Shown here in pieces: positions 8,465 through 15,393 of a stretch of 27,053 nt of DNA. The stretch comes from an archaeon (GTDB taxonomy: Archaea; B1Sed10-29; JAJSAI01): NCBI GenBank assembly GCA_024274695.1, contig JAJSAI010000004.1:1-27053 (forward strand). The letters are read 5' to 3'. A program made the translations under genes and the position numbers. Below the pieces are notes generated by a model, which was not told the origin of the DNA, ran no database searches, and saw only the letters and a list, made by a program, of their open reading frames with translations. Positions within the stretch are counted from its first letter, which is position 1, and every line of letters starts with the position of its first letter.

Positions 8465-9304
8465 ATGGACCTGCGGGAAGCTCTCGGAATGCTCGGTCTC
8501 TCCTCTTACGAGGCCAGGGCGTTCAGGTTCCTGTTGGATCATCCCAAGGCAAGTGCGGAAGAAGTGTCGCAGGGCTCTGGAATCCCGATGGCAAAAGTGT
8601 ACACTGTCCTTGGTAGCCTGGAAAAGAGAGGACTGGTCAGGACCTTCTTGTCCAGGCCCAAAAAGTATTCTCTCGTACCCCCAGAGGACCTAAGGAGAGC
8701 ATTCCTGGAGTCCAAGAAAAAGGAACTAGAAACGGCTGAAAAGGCTGTCGAAAAAATAGTCTCGGAAGCAGTCCTGCCAGAAGAAGAGGAAACCACAATC
8801 TTCACGGTCTACTCAGAGCAGGCAGTCTGGCGGGAGGTTGAAAGGATCAAGCTTTCCGCGAAAAGGTACGTGAAAAACCTCGGACCCGCGTTCCAATGGG
8901 AATACGCACTAAAACAAGAAAAACTGATACAAACCGTCCTGAAGATACTGAAAAGAGGTGTGAAAGTATACAACATCCTCCCGGACGACTATACCCCTAA
9001 TTTCAAGAGCCTCTCAACAAGCTTCATGAGGATGGCTGCCCACAAGAACGAGAACTTCAGAATACTAGACCACAACAAGATAGTGACTCCCATACAAGTG
9101 GCAGATGATTATTACATAGGAATCCCGTTCATTGACATGGAGCACAAAAAACTGATAGGAGGAATGGTCATCCACAGCCGGGAGCTCGGGGTGATAGCGT
9201 CCCACTATTTTGACATGCTCTGGGAACAAGCGGACCACGTTGAGGACAAGATACGCACGACAGCCAGGATAGAACTGGCAAAAAGAAAGATTACAAGGAG
9301 GTAA
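8465..9304 (+). CDS. TrmB-family transcriptional regulator
   Basis: 279 residues. An N-terminal winged helix (about 5-70) with GLSSYEARAF, the recognition region SGIPMAKVYTVLGSLEKRGLV and a wing ending RPKKYSLVPPEDL is typical of TrmB (PF01978). A coiled linker follows, then a C-terminal effector-type domain related to the TrmB phospholipase-D-like sensor domain. TrmB proteins bind sugars or other ligands and act as repressors or activators of archaeal promoters. ATG 8465 is preferred to TTG 8462 and suits a leaderless start. The paralogous gene at 9313 follows after 8 nt, so the two are co-transcribed. They are the nearest candidates for binding the four shared palindromes. Confidence 0.85.
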   Translation: MDLREALGMLGLSSYEARAFRFLLDHPKASAEEVSQGSGIPMAKVYTVLGSLEKRGLVRTFLSRPKKYSLVPPEDLRRAFLESKKKELETAEKAVEKIVSEAVLPEEEETTIFTVYSEQAVWREVERIKLSAKRYVKNLGPAFQWEYALKQEKLIQTVLKILKRGVKVYNILPDDYTPNFKSLSTSFMRMAAHKNENFRILDHNKIVTPIQVADDYYIGIPFIDMEHKKLIGGMVIHSRELGVIASHYFDMLWEQADHVEDKIRTTARIELAKRKITRR

Positions 9305-9312
9305 AAAAAGGA

Positions 9313-10167
9313 ATGCACGGGCTCGAGGACGAACTCAAAAAGTTCGGGCTGAACTCTTACCAGGCCAAGGCAGTCGTTTTCCTGCTGGAGAACCCTGATT
9401 CCACCGCGGAAGAGGTGTCAAAGTATTCTGGAATCCCCATGGCGAAAGTGTACCAGGTGCTCGACTCCCTCGTGAAAATGGGCCTGGCCTCGTATTCTCT
9501 GGGAAGACCAAAAAGATACTCTGCCCTGCCCGCGGACCAGATCGTGTCAAGGCTCGTTGGCAGGATAGAAGACAGGCTCGCGTCGCTGAAGGATTCTGCC
9601 AGAACTCTGCTGGAACAACTCTCGGAAGCGAGCGTGGAAGGAAGGCTCCAGCCAGTGAAGATAGTGGACTCAGAAGAAGGCGCGTGGGCGGAGTACGGCA
9701 AGATGGTGCGCAGGACGAAAGAATACATTTACAACACCTCAGATTCTCTCGGGTGGGACAGCGGTTACTCCCACGGGAACCTGATGCTTCCAGCGTACTA
9801 TGACCTCATCCAAAAAAGGAAAGTTAGGATAAGGTGCCTCTACCCTGATAATTACAATCTCCTGCACACGGTCACCCTGGTCCCTAAGGGAATTCGGAGA
9901 AAGCTTTTCAAAATATACTCTTATCCTGGGCACGAGGCGCGCAAGATAAAAAAGGATATAACCCTGTTCTTCTCAGTGTCTGACGACGAGAGAGTATTCC
10001 TTGTCCTCAGGGACGGGAACGAGATCGTGGGAGGCTTGTTCATAAACGATCCCTTGACCGCGAGGACGTTCAGGGAAGTGTACGACAAACTGTGGGAAAA
10101 AGGGGTTCCTGTAACCAGCCGGATGGTTGAGGCTGCAATAAGGTATGCGGGAAAACTGCTCAAGTAA
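9313..10167 (+). CDS. TrmB-family transcriptional regulator (second copy)
   Basis: 284 residues, clearly paralogous to the preceding gene: GLNSYQAKAV, SGIPMAKVYQVLDSLVKMGLA and RPKRYSALPADQI match it position for position in the winged helix. The C-terminal domain is less alike, which suggests a different ligand. An upstream GGAGG (9297-9301) and AAGGA support the ATG at 9313. Its TAA stop (10165-10167) forms the first three bases of the operator of the next gene, so the regulator gene and a target site are physically joined. Confidence 0.85.
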   Translation: MHGLEDELKKFGLNSYQAKAVVFLLENPDSTAEEVSKYSGIPMAKVYQVLDSLVKMGLASYSLGRPKRYSALPADQIVSRLVGRIEDRLASLKDSARTLLEQLSEASVEGRLQPVKIVDSEEGAWAEYGKMVRRTKEYIYNTSDSLGWDSGYSHGNLMLPAYYDLIQKRKVRIRCLYPDNYNLLHTVTLVPKGIRRKLFKIYSYPGHEARKIKKDITLFFSVSDDERVFLVLRDGNEIVGGLFINDPLTARTFREVYDKLWEKGVPVTSRMVEAAIRYAGKLLK

Positions 10168-10207
10168 ACCTTTTCTCGGTTTAATCCGGGCGCGGAAGGG
10201 ATATAAA
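10165..10207 (+). promoter_or_regulatory. Operator palindrome plus TATA box of the methyltransferase gene
   Basis: TAAACC-N7-GGTTTA (10165-10183), then ATATAAA at 10201-10207, 18 bp downstream. Same spacer length and layout as the copies at 80, 10862 and 13142. Here the transcript would have a leader of about 15-20 nt, with GAGGGGG before GTG 10244. Confidence 0.75.
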
Positions 10208-10243
10208 CTCTTGTTCTCCTTCTTAGAGTAAGAGGGGGTTATC

Positions 10244-10864
10244 GTGAAAAGACTCTACTCTGAGGGGGTCAAGTACTACGAGGACAACCCGCCCAATCCC
10301 ACGAGAGTGTACGAGAACTGGCTGGAGCTCTTGAAGAAGACGGATTACGCGAGCGTGCTTGACATAGGGTGCGGGCTGGGAGACTTTACCCAGATGCTGC
10401 GGGACGAAGGATACGAAGTGACCGGGATAGACAGTTCAGAGCAAATGATCCGGGCCGCAAGAAAAAGGCATCCTGAGTGCAGGTTCGTGCACGCGAACGC
10501 GGTGGACTACAAGCCAGCGCAAGAGCTGGGAATAATGGCGTTCACGGTCCTGCCACACCTCTCCCCAAAGGAACTCGGGGCCCTGTTCAAGAGGATGGGG
10601 CAAGGTGACTATACTAAGGCCTTGTGGTTCGACTACCCCAAGTACGTGAAACAACTGCTGGACGGGGTCACGAGCATGCCGGGAATAGACTTTGTCTTCC
10701 ACCACACGGGCAGGATAGAATACCATGTGGGAGAGTACGAGGAAGAGCTGTGGCTGGTCACACCCTCGCTCGTGGAAGCCCTGACAGGAGCCTGCGGGCT
10801 TGACTCCAGGACCCTAAAAGAAGGCAGGATAAGGTACTATCAAGAGTGCACGCTCGGGAACTAA
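10244..10864 (+). CDS. SAM-dependent class I methyltransferase
   Basis: 206 residues. Motif I VLDIGCGLGDF near residue 40, an acidic end of strand 2 (VTGIDSSEQM) and FVHANAVDY identify a class I Rossmann methyltransferase. The second half is lineage-specific, with several aromatic residues (GRIEYHVGEYEEELW), and gives no clear substrate. It starts at GTG 10244 behind GAGGGGG. It sits under the same operator as the two peptide cassettes and immediately before the first of them, so a role as tailoring enzyme for the modified peptides is a reasonable inference. A small-molecule methyltransferase is the alternative. Confidence 0.8.
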   Translation: MKRLYSEGVKYYEDNPPNPTRVYENWLELLKKTDYASVLDIGCGLGDFTQMLRDEGYEVTGIDSSEQMIRAARKRHPECRFVHANAVDYKPAQELGIMAFTVLPHLSPKELGALFKRMGQGDYTKALWFDYPKYVKQLLDGVTSMPGIDFVFHHTGRIEYHVGEYEEELWLVTPSLVEALTGACGLDSRTLKEGRIRYYQECTLGN

Positions 10865-10904
10865 ACCCTTTACAGGTTTAATCGTGTTGCAGATTCTTTA
10901 TAAA
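10862..10904 (+). promoter_or_regulatory. Operator palindrome plus TATA box of peptide cassette A
   Basis: TAAACC-N7-GGTTTA at 10862-10880, including the TAA stop of the methyltransferase, then GTTGCAGATTC and TTTATAAA (10897-10904). The stretch from the palindrome to TATA is nearly the same as at cassette B (GTTGCAGA(T/A)TCTTT). Confidence 0.75.
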
Positions 10905-10921
10905 CCTGTTCTGCTGGTTTA
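10901..10921 (+). promoter_or_regulatory. Second inverted repeat overlapping the TATA box of cassette A
   Basis: TAAACC-N9-GGTTTA uses the same half sites as the upstream operator but with a 9-bp spacer, and covers the end of the TATA box and the expected start region. A site here would block rather than assist transcription. Cassette B has only a weak counterpart at the same place. Confidence 0.45.
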
Positions 10922-10940
10922 GTTCCAGGAGGTGACGAGA

Positions 10941-11039
10941 ATGGTGTGGAGCTTGGTTGCTGAAAACGCTGGAGGAGACGAGTACAGAGAGTGGGGGACC
11001 TGGATAGACACGTACGGTGAGAGAGAGGAGGACGAATGA
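10941..11039 (+). CDS. Short precursor-like peptide A
   Basis: 32 residues, ATG 10941 behind GGAGGTG (10928-10934). The N-terminal part is MVWSLVAENAGG; the C-terminal part is rich in aromatic and acidic residues (DEYREWGTWIDTYGERE). It has no signal peptide and no Cys. The last 22 residues align without gaps to the end of peptide B at 13221: Gly, Glu, Tyr, Trp, Tyr, Arg and Glu are identical and several acidic positions are conserved in type. A peptide gene 15 nt before a radical SAM/SPASM maturase is the standard arrangement of a ribosomally made, modified peptide, so I take it as the substrate. Trp-x-Asp and Tyr-x-Glu triplets could be sites of aromatic side-chain crosslinks, but no modification can be read from sequence. 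Confidence 0.75.
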   Translation: MVWSLVAENAGGDEYREWGTWIDTYGEREEDE

Positions 11040-11054
11040 AAAAAGTGAGCAAGA

Positions 11055-12875
11055 ATGCAAGGGAGAAAGCTTCCTGACGGCAGGTTCGAAGGAGAAGGAC
11101 AAGCTGAGGACACACTGTTGCTGGAGAAAGTGTGCAATGCCTTCGGCCTACCGGCAGGAGAAGAAAGGGAGGTGAGGGCAGGGCTCAGGCAAAAGCTTTC
11201 CCAGGACCCAAAAGAATTCCTGCAGGGGATCAAGAGACTCAAGCAAGAAAATCCTCCCAGGCTCGCGGGAGTCCTACTGGAAATGGTGGGGTCAGCGGTC
11301 TCAGGCAGGCTCTGGAAAGCCCTAAGAAAAGAGTGCGAGCACGCGGGGATCGACTTCTTCCAGGCAGTCTCGCGTGTGAAAAGCCCTCTACTGCACGGGA
11401 GGACAGTAGAACAAGAGTTCGAAGGTTATCCTGAAAGAGTAAGACTATTGCTAACTGTAATGCAGGAGCTCGCGAACTTTGAGGAGAAAACCCTGTGGTA
11501 CTACTGGAAAGAAAAAAGGGAAGAACAGTACATCATTCCTCCCCTGGAAAGAGTCTCGCAGGATCCACCAATATTCCTGAATCCTGAGACAGGCGGCTGG
11601 GCAGTGGTAACAGACCCGAGCCTGCTGGACCCTGCAAGGTACGCTGGCAGGGGGCAGATGCTCCAGGCGGAAGTGCAGGGCACCGCGTACATCAGTGAAG
11701 GAGTCCTGACAGAACAGGAAAAGAAAGATCTTGACGCTCTGGTCAAGGCAAGGGTAGCATACCACACGGGATCCAACACCCCCTCTCTCATGGAAGTAAG
11801 GTTCAGGCCAACGTTCCTGTCAATAATGCTAACAGAAAAATGCAACTTCGCGTGCGAGTACTGCTACCAGGACCATGACCCAGGAAAAAAGGAGGCTAAC
11901 GCGAGAGAACTTGACGCGCAGGCGAGCAGGATCCTGTCCTGGTTCAGGACCATAAAGAGCATAGAATTCTTCGGAGGAGAACCCCTTCTAGAACTAGGAA
12001 AGCTTAGGATGCTCCTGCTTAACGAGCTCGTCAGGGCAAGAGACCTGTTCATGGAAACCAACGGAAACCTGCTCACCAGGGAGGTCGCCAGGCTCCTCAA
12101 GGTGCACGGGGTGAGCGTGGGAGTGAGCCTTGACGGCCCGCCGGAAAAGAACAGACACAGGAAAACAAGGGCAGGAGAACAAGCGTACGAGACCGCGGTC
12201 AGGGCAATGGAAAACCTTAAGGCAGAGGGACATTCTTATGGAATGATCTCCGTCCTGACCCCCTCTAACGCGGGAATGGGAGAAGACTTCCTTGAGTGGG
12301 CTGAAGAACTTGGAGTCCACTCCTTTCACGTGAACTACTGCAACCATCCTGAACTCGCTCCCAGCGCAGGGCAGGCGTTCGAGTTCTTCAAGAAAACCTT
12401 TGAAGCGTACGTCGAACAAGAGCACTACAAGAGAATAGGGTACTCTAACTTCAAGTGGGCGATCGAAGCCCTTTCAACACCCCAACACCAGAGGAGCCTA
12501 ATGTGCGGCAGGAGCCCGTGCGGGGCGGGCATCGCGCACCTGACCATAACCCCTGACGCTAGGATCGCCCCGTGCCCAAGGCTCTCGGAAAACAGGGTCA
12601 GCCCAGAGAACACCTCCGACCTTTTCAGAAGGTTCTGGAGCGTGTACTCTCACAACATACTGACCACGAGCCCCTGCTCAGAATGCGCGTACCGGAACCT
12701 CTGCACAGGAGCGTGTCCTGAAACAAGCTCAGGAAAAGTGTTCCGGGAATACTGCAGGTTCCAGAGAATGCTCTGGCCCTGGCTCATGCAGAAAGTCTAC
12801 GAGAACCCGAAATACCTGGAGGCGGTAAAAAGATGGAAGAGGCTGAAGGTCTCACCAATTACCCCGGGACCGTGA
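11055..12875 (+). CDS. Radical SAM/SPASM peptide maturase A
   Basis: 606 residues. A long N-terminal region (1-255) of helical character precedes the radical SAM barrel. The cluster motif is C263-x3-C267-x2-C270 in TEKCNFACEYCYQD, followed by IEFFGGEPLLE and VSVGVSLDGPP, the usual SAM-binding and barrel motifs. A full SPASM domain begins near residue 484 (CGRSPCGAG), with ITPDARIAPCPRL and a SPCSECAYRNLCTGACP...YC cysteine set, enough for two auxiliary iron-sulfur clusters. Enzymes of this build form C-C, C-S or C-O bonds on peptide side chains by hydrogen abstraction. The N-terminal part may recognise the leader of peptide A. It ends within the next gene, which starts 43 nt before its stop. 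Confidence 0.9.
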   Translation: MQGRKLPDGRFEGEGQAEDTLLLEKVCNAFGLPAGEEREVRAGLRQKLSQDPKEFLQGIKRLKQENPPRLAGVLLEMVGSAVSGRLWKALRKECEHAGIDFFQAVSRVKSPLLHGRTVEQEFEGYPERVRLLLTVMQELANFEEKTLWYYWKEKREEQYIIPPLERVSQDPPIFLNPETGGWAVVTDPSLLDPARYAGRGQMLQAEVQGTAYISEGVLTEQEKKDLDALVKARVAYHTGSNTPSLMEVRFRPTFLSIMLTEKCNFACEYCYQDHDPGKKEANARELDAQASRILSWFRTIKSIEFFGGEPLLELGKLRMLLLNELVRARDLFMETNGNLLTREVARLLKVHGVSVGVSLDGPPEKNRHRKTRAGEQAYETAVRAMENLKAEGHSYGMISVLTPSNAGMGEDFLEWAEELGVHSFHVNYCNHPELAPSAGQAFEFFKKTFEAYVEQEHYKRIGYSNFKWAIEALSTPQHQRSLMCGRSPCGAGIAHLTITPDARIAPCPRLSENRVSPENTSDLFRRFWSVYSHNILTTSPCSECAYRNLCTGACPETSSGKVFREYCRFQRMLWPWLMQKVYENPKYLEAVKRWKRLKVSPITPGP

Positions 12876-13144
12876 AGGGAACACTAATAACGAACGTTGA
12901 AAACGCTACAAGGTATCCTGACCCAGTACTGTACTGTGACAATTTCCTGATAGACCACGTGGTCTACTTGGACAGGCTCAAAGCAGTCCTGATACGGAGG
13001 AAGAACTTCTTGTGCCACGCGGCAATAGTCTGCAGGGAAAAGAAGATCCCGTCCGCTGTGGGAGTTGAGATCAGGGAACCGAAAGAAGGGGCTAGGGTCA
13101 CCGTGCACGCGGACACTGTCAAAACAAGAGTGGTGCTAGAGTAA
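12833..13144 (+). CDS. Stand-alone PEP-utilising-enzyme mobile domain A
   Basis: 103 residues, start ATG 12833 with strong GGAGGCGG (12818-12825), nested in the end of the radical SAM gene. The core FLCHAAIVCREKKIPSAVG matches the swivelling phosphohistidine domain (PF00391) of PEP synthase and pyruvate phosphate dikinase, in which a His between Thr/Ser and Ala carries phosphate. Here the His is H62, but the usual TxGG loop before it is replaced by RRKN, and the residue before His is Cys. No ATP-grasp or PEP-binding domain is attached, and no partner gene is seen nearby. Coupled expression with the maturase implies a shared job, possibly phosphate transfer to, or carriage of, the peptide. Whether this copy can be phosphorylated is uncertain. 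Confidence 0.8.
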   Translation: MEEAEGLTNYPGTVKGTLITNVENATRYPDPVLYCDNFLIDHVVYLDRLKAVLIRRKNFLCHAAIVCREKKIPSAVGVEIREPKEGARVTVHADTVKTRVVLE

Positions 13145-13185
13145 ACTTTTCCCCAGTTTATTCTGGTTGCAGAATCTTTTTATTA
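13142..13185 (+). promoter_or_regulatory. Operator palindrome plus TATA box of peptide cassette B
   Basis: TAAACT-N7-AGTTTA at 13142-13160. The C-to-T change in the left half is matched by G-to-A in the right half, so the symmetry is kept by compensating changes. It includes the TAA stop of the upstream gene. TTCTGGTTGCAGAATC and TTTTTATTA (13177-13185) follow, with the TATA-like element 17 bp away as at cassette A. Confidence 0.75.
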
Positions 13186-13220
13186 CTCTTCCGCAGGGTT
13201 ATTTTCTGGAGGTGGTTTTG

Positions 13221-13376
13221 ATGGCGGAGTACATGACATCCTCGTGCACGAGCGGAGGGGATGACTGGCCCAGGTACTCCAAGTCAGGAGGGTACTCAAG
13301 GTCAGGAGGCTGGGGAGAGTACGAGGACTGGAGAGACCACTACAACAAGTACTATGACAGGGACGAGTACGATTAA
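13221..13376 (+). CDS. Short precursor-like peptide B
   Basis: 51 residues. ATG 13221 is chosen over an in-frame upstream codon because GGAGGTGG (13208-13215) lies just before it and the promoter is only about 40 bp upstream. It opens MAEYMTSSCTSGGDDW, then has a tandem six-residue repeat YSKSGG-YSRSGG (an 18-nt DNA repeat), then GWGEYEDWRDHYNKYYDR and an acidic end. Fifteen or so residues are aromatic and there is one Cys. The last 22 residues align without gaps to peptide A. The radical SAM gene follows at once. Taken as the substrate of maturase B; W-R-D, Y-E-D and H-Y-N triplets could be crosslink sites, which is inference. Confidence 0.75.
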   Translation: MAEYMTSSCTSGGDDWPRYSKSGGYSRSGGWGEYEDWRDHYNKYYDRDEYD

Positions 13377-13410
13377 TTGGGGTGTGAGGTTGGAAGGCTG
13401 GTCGCAGGTA

Positions 13411-15393
13411 ATGAAGTTCGGGAGGATAAAAAGCATTTCAAGCGGGCTTGAGGACATGAAGCCCGCTGAAAGCCTTTTTTCTGTAATGCTCGGGAAAAGG
13501 CTTGAGCACCTGAAAAGGGAGTACGGGATAGAGGCAAGGGTGAACGAGAAGGGCGCGTGGGTCACGCGCGAGAGCAGGATCACAGCATACAAGCGGTTCC
13601 TGGCAGACCCGGAATACCGGAAGAAAATCCTGAGGCTGCGGATGAGGGACTACGAGCAGGAAGAACCTGAAGACCCGTGGGAAAAGAAGGAGTACTGGGA
13701 GAGGATGGCTGAAGAGCACGCTGAAGAAATGCTGCTCGTGACAATCTTGTACAGCATGCTGTCAAGAAAGGCTGAAGACCTCATCCTCTCAGGAGCCCCT
13801 CCTGAACTGCTCGCGTCACCTGACCCAGACTGGACTGAAAGAATAGGACCAACACACCCTTTCGTAGCATTTATTGAAGGAGGAGAGTGTGACTGGAGGA
13901 AGACAAGGGCAAAGAACAAGGACGCGTACAAGAGGGCCAGAGAACTCAGAAAGAGCGTGGACGAGAACGTCTTCAAGATAATGAGGCTCGCCAGCGCCAT
14001 GGCAAACCAGTACTCAAAAAAGGACTATGACGAGATCGTGTTCAGCAAGTACTCTTTCGCAAGATCGCAGAACTTTTTGGCTGACGACATAGAGTTCACG
14101 GGAAACAAGGCCGTGAACCGGGTGAACGGAAGGATAGCCAGGATCACTGAAGAAGAAAAAACGCTTCTGGAAAAGGCCTTGAAAGGGCCTTTGCTGTTCT
14201 CGGACATCAGCAGAAGAGAGTACTCCCTGCTCAAGAGCCTGCACGAGGCAGGGCTCGTGAGACTGAACGGAAGGTACCACGCCAGCGCGAGGCCCAGGGT
14301 CCCGGGAATCGAAGAGGACAGCGCCATAGTGGTGGTGAGGGTCACTGACGCGTGCAACCTCGCGTGCGAGTACTGTTACGCTAACGCGGGAAAAAGAACT
14401 GGCACCGTGTCCGAGGAGACAGTAATTAACGCGGTGAAGGTGTTCTCCCAGTACTATCCTCGGCTGACCGTGGAATTTCACGGAGGAGAACCCTTCCTCT
14501 ATTTTGACTCCTGGATAGGGACCGTGAACAGGATAAGGCGCTTGAACTGGCCTGTTGACTTCGCGGTGCAGACTAATGCCACGCTAATAGACCCGGACAA
14601 GGCAAGAAAGCTTTCCCTTAACAGGGTGAGCGTGGGAGTGAGCCTTGACGGGCCGAAGGAAATGCATGACAAGGCCAGGCATGATGCCGCTGGCAAGGGA
14701 TCCTGGGACGATGTGATGAGAGGAATAAGCGTGCTAAGGAAGTGGAACCTGTTCGCTGGAGTCATAACGACCGTGGGAGAGCACAACGCCAGACCGAGGG
14801 AACTCCTTGACTTTTATCTTGACAACGATATCACGAGGGTCAAGCTCAATCCCCTGTGGGAGTGGGGCAGGGGGAAGGGCAAGGGCATGAAAAGAGAAAA
14901 GTTCCACTGGTTCTACAAGGCATTCATAGAAGCCACTGTCAACGCCAGGCTGCAGGGAGAAAAACTGGTCAAGGAATCCAACTTTAAGGACATAATCGTC
15001 ACCCTCTCCTCCGGCAGGACAAGGTACATGTGCTTCCAGAACCCCTGCGGCGCTGGGAGAAGAATGTTCGGAGTAGACCACGACGGGACAGTGTACCCGT
15101 GCGAAGAGTTCACGGGAAACAAGGAGTTCGCGGGGCCCAACATCAACAAGGTCAAGAACGTGCTCCAGATCTTCTCCCACCCGGTAGTCTCTGGAGTGAG
15201 GGGGAGGATGCTGGAAGAGGACAGGCTGCCCTGCGGCCCGGGCTACTGCAAGTCAGCGTTCCTGCAGACAGGACGCCCCAGAGGATCCTGGGACGGCCTG
15301 CTTGAGTGGGCGTTCGACCTGCTCAAGGAAGAGCCCTGGCTGGCCAGGGAGTACGGGGTGAACATAGAATGGAAGAAGAGTTCGAGGGAGTGA
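13411..15393 (+). CDS. Radical SAM/SPASM-like peptide maturase B
   Basis: 660 residues from ATG 13411; GTG 13384 (669 residues, 7 nt after the peptide stop) is also possible. A charged helical N-terminus (1-230) is followed by a winged-helix-like stretch (LLFSDISRREYSLLKSLHEAGLVRL), possibly the peptide-recognition element. The cluster motif is C315-x3-C319-x2-C322 in DACNLACEYCYAN, with VEFHGGEPFL and VSVGVSLDGPK matching maturase A. The auxiliary region keeps CFQNPCGAG (541) and DHDGTVYPCEE (564) but ends with only CGPGYC (608-613), lacking the usual CxxCxxxxxC set. It therefore probably holds fewer auxiliary clusters than maturase A. The next gene begins 25 nt before its stop. Confidence 0.88.
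   Translation: MKFGRIKSISSGLEDMKPAESLFSVMLGKRLEHLKREYGIEARVNEKGAWVTRESRITAYKRFLADPEYRKKILRLRMRDYEQEEPEDPWEKKEYWERMAEEHAEEMLLVTILYSMLSRKAEDLILSGAPPELLASPDPDWTERIGPTHPFVAFIEGGECDWRKTRAKNKDAYKRARELRKSVDENVFKIMRLASAMANQYSKKDYDEIVFSKYSFARSQNFLADDIEFTGNKAVNRVNGRIARITEEEKTLLEKALKGPLLFSDISRREYSLLKSLHEAGLVRLNGRYHASARPRVPGIEEDSAIVVVRVTDACNLACEYCYANAGKRTGTVSEETVINAVKVFSQYYPRLTVEFHGGEPFLYFDSWIGTVNRIRRLNWPVDFAVQTNATLIDPDKARKLSLNRVSVGVSLDGPKEMHDKARHDAAGKGSWDDVMRGISVLRKWNLFAGVITTVGEHNARPRELLDFYLDNDITRVKLNPLWEWGRGKGKGMKREKFHWFYKAFIEATVNARLQGEKLVKESNFKDIIVTLSSGRTRYMCFQNPCGAGRRMFGVDHDGTVYPCEEFTGNKEFAGPNINKVKNVLQIFSHPVVSGVRGRMLEEDRLPCGPGYCKSAFLQTGRPRGSWDGLLEWAFDLLKEEPWLAREYGVNIEWKKSSRE

Noticed and set aside
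13261-13410. Upstream start of maturase B within the peptide B gene
   Set aside because: That extension is a Thr/Gly/Glu low-complexity chain that is the shadow of peptide B in another frame; starts after the peptide stop are more likely.
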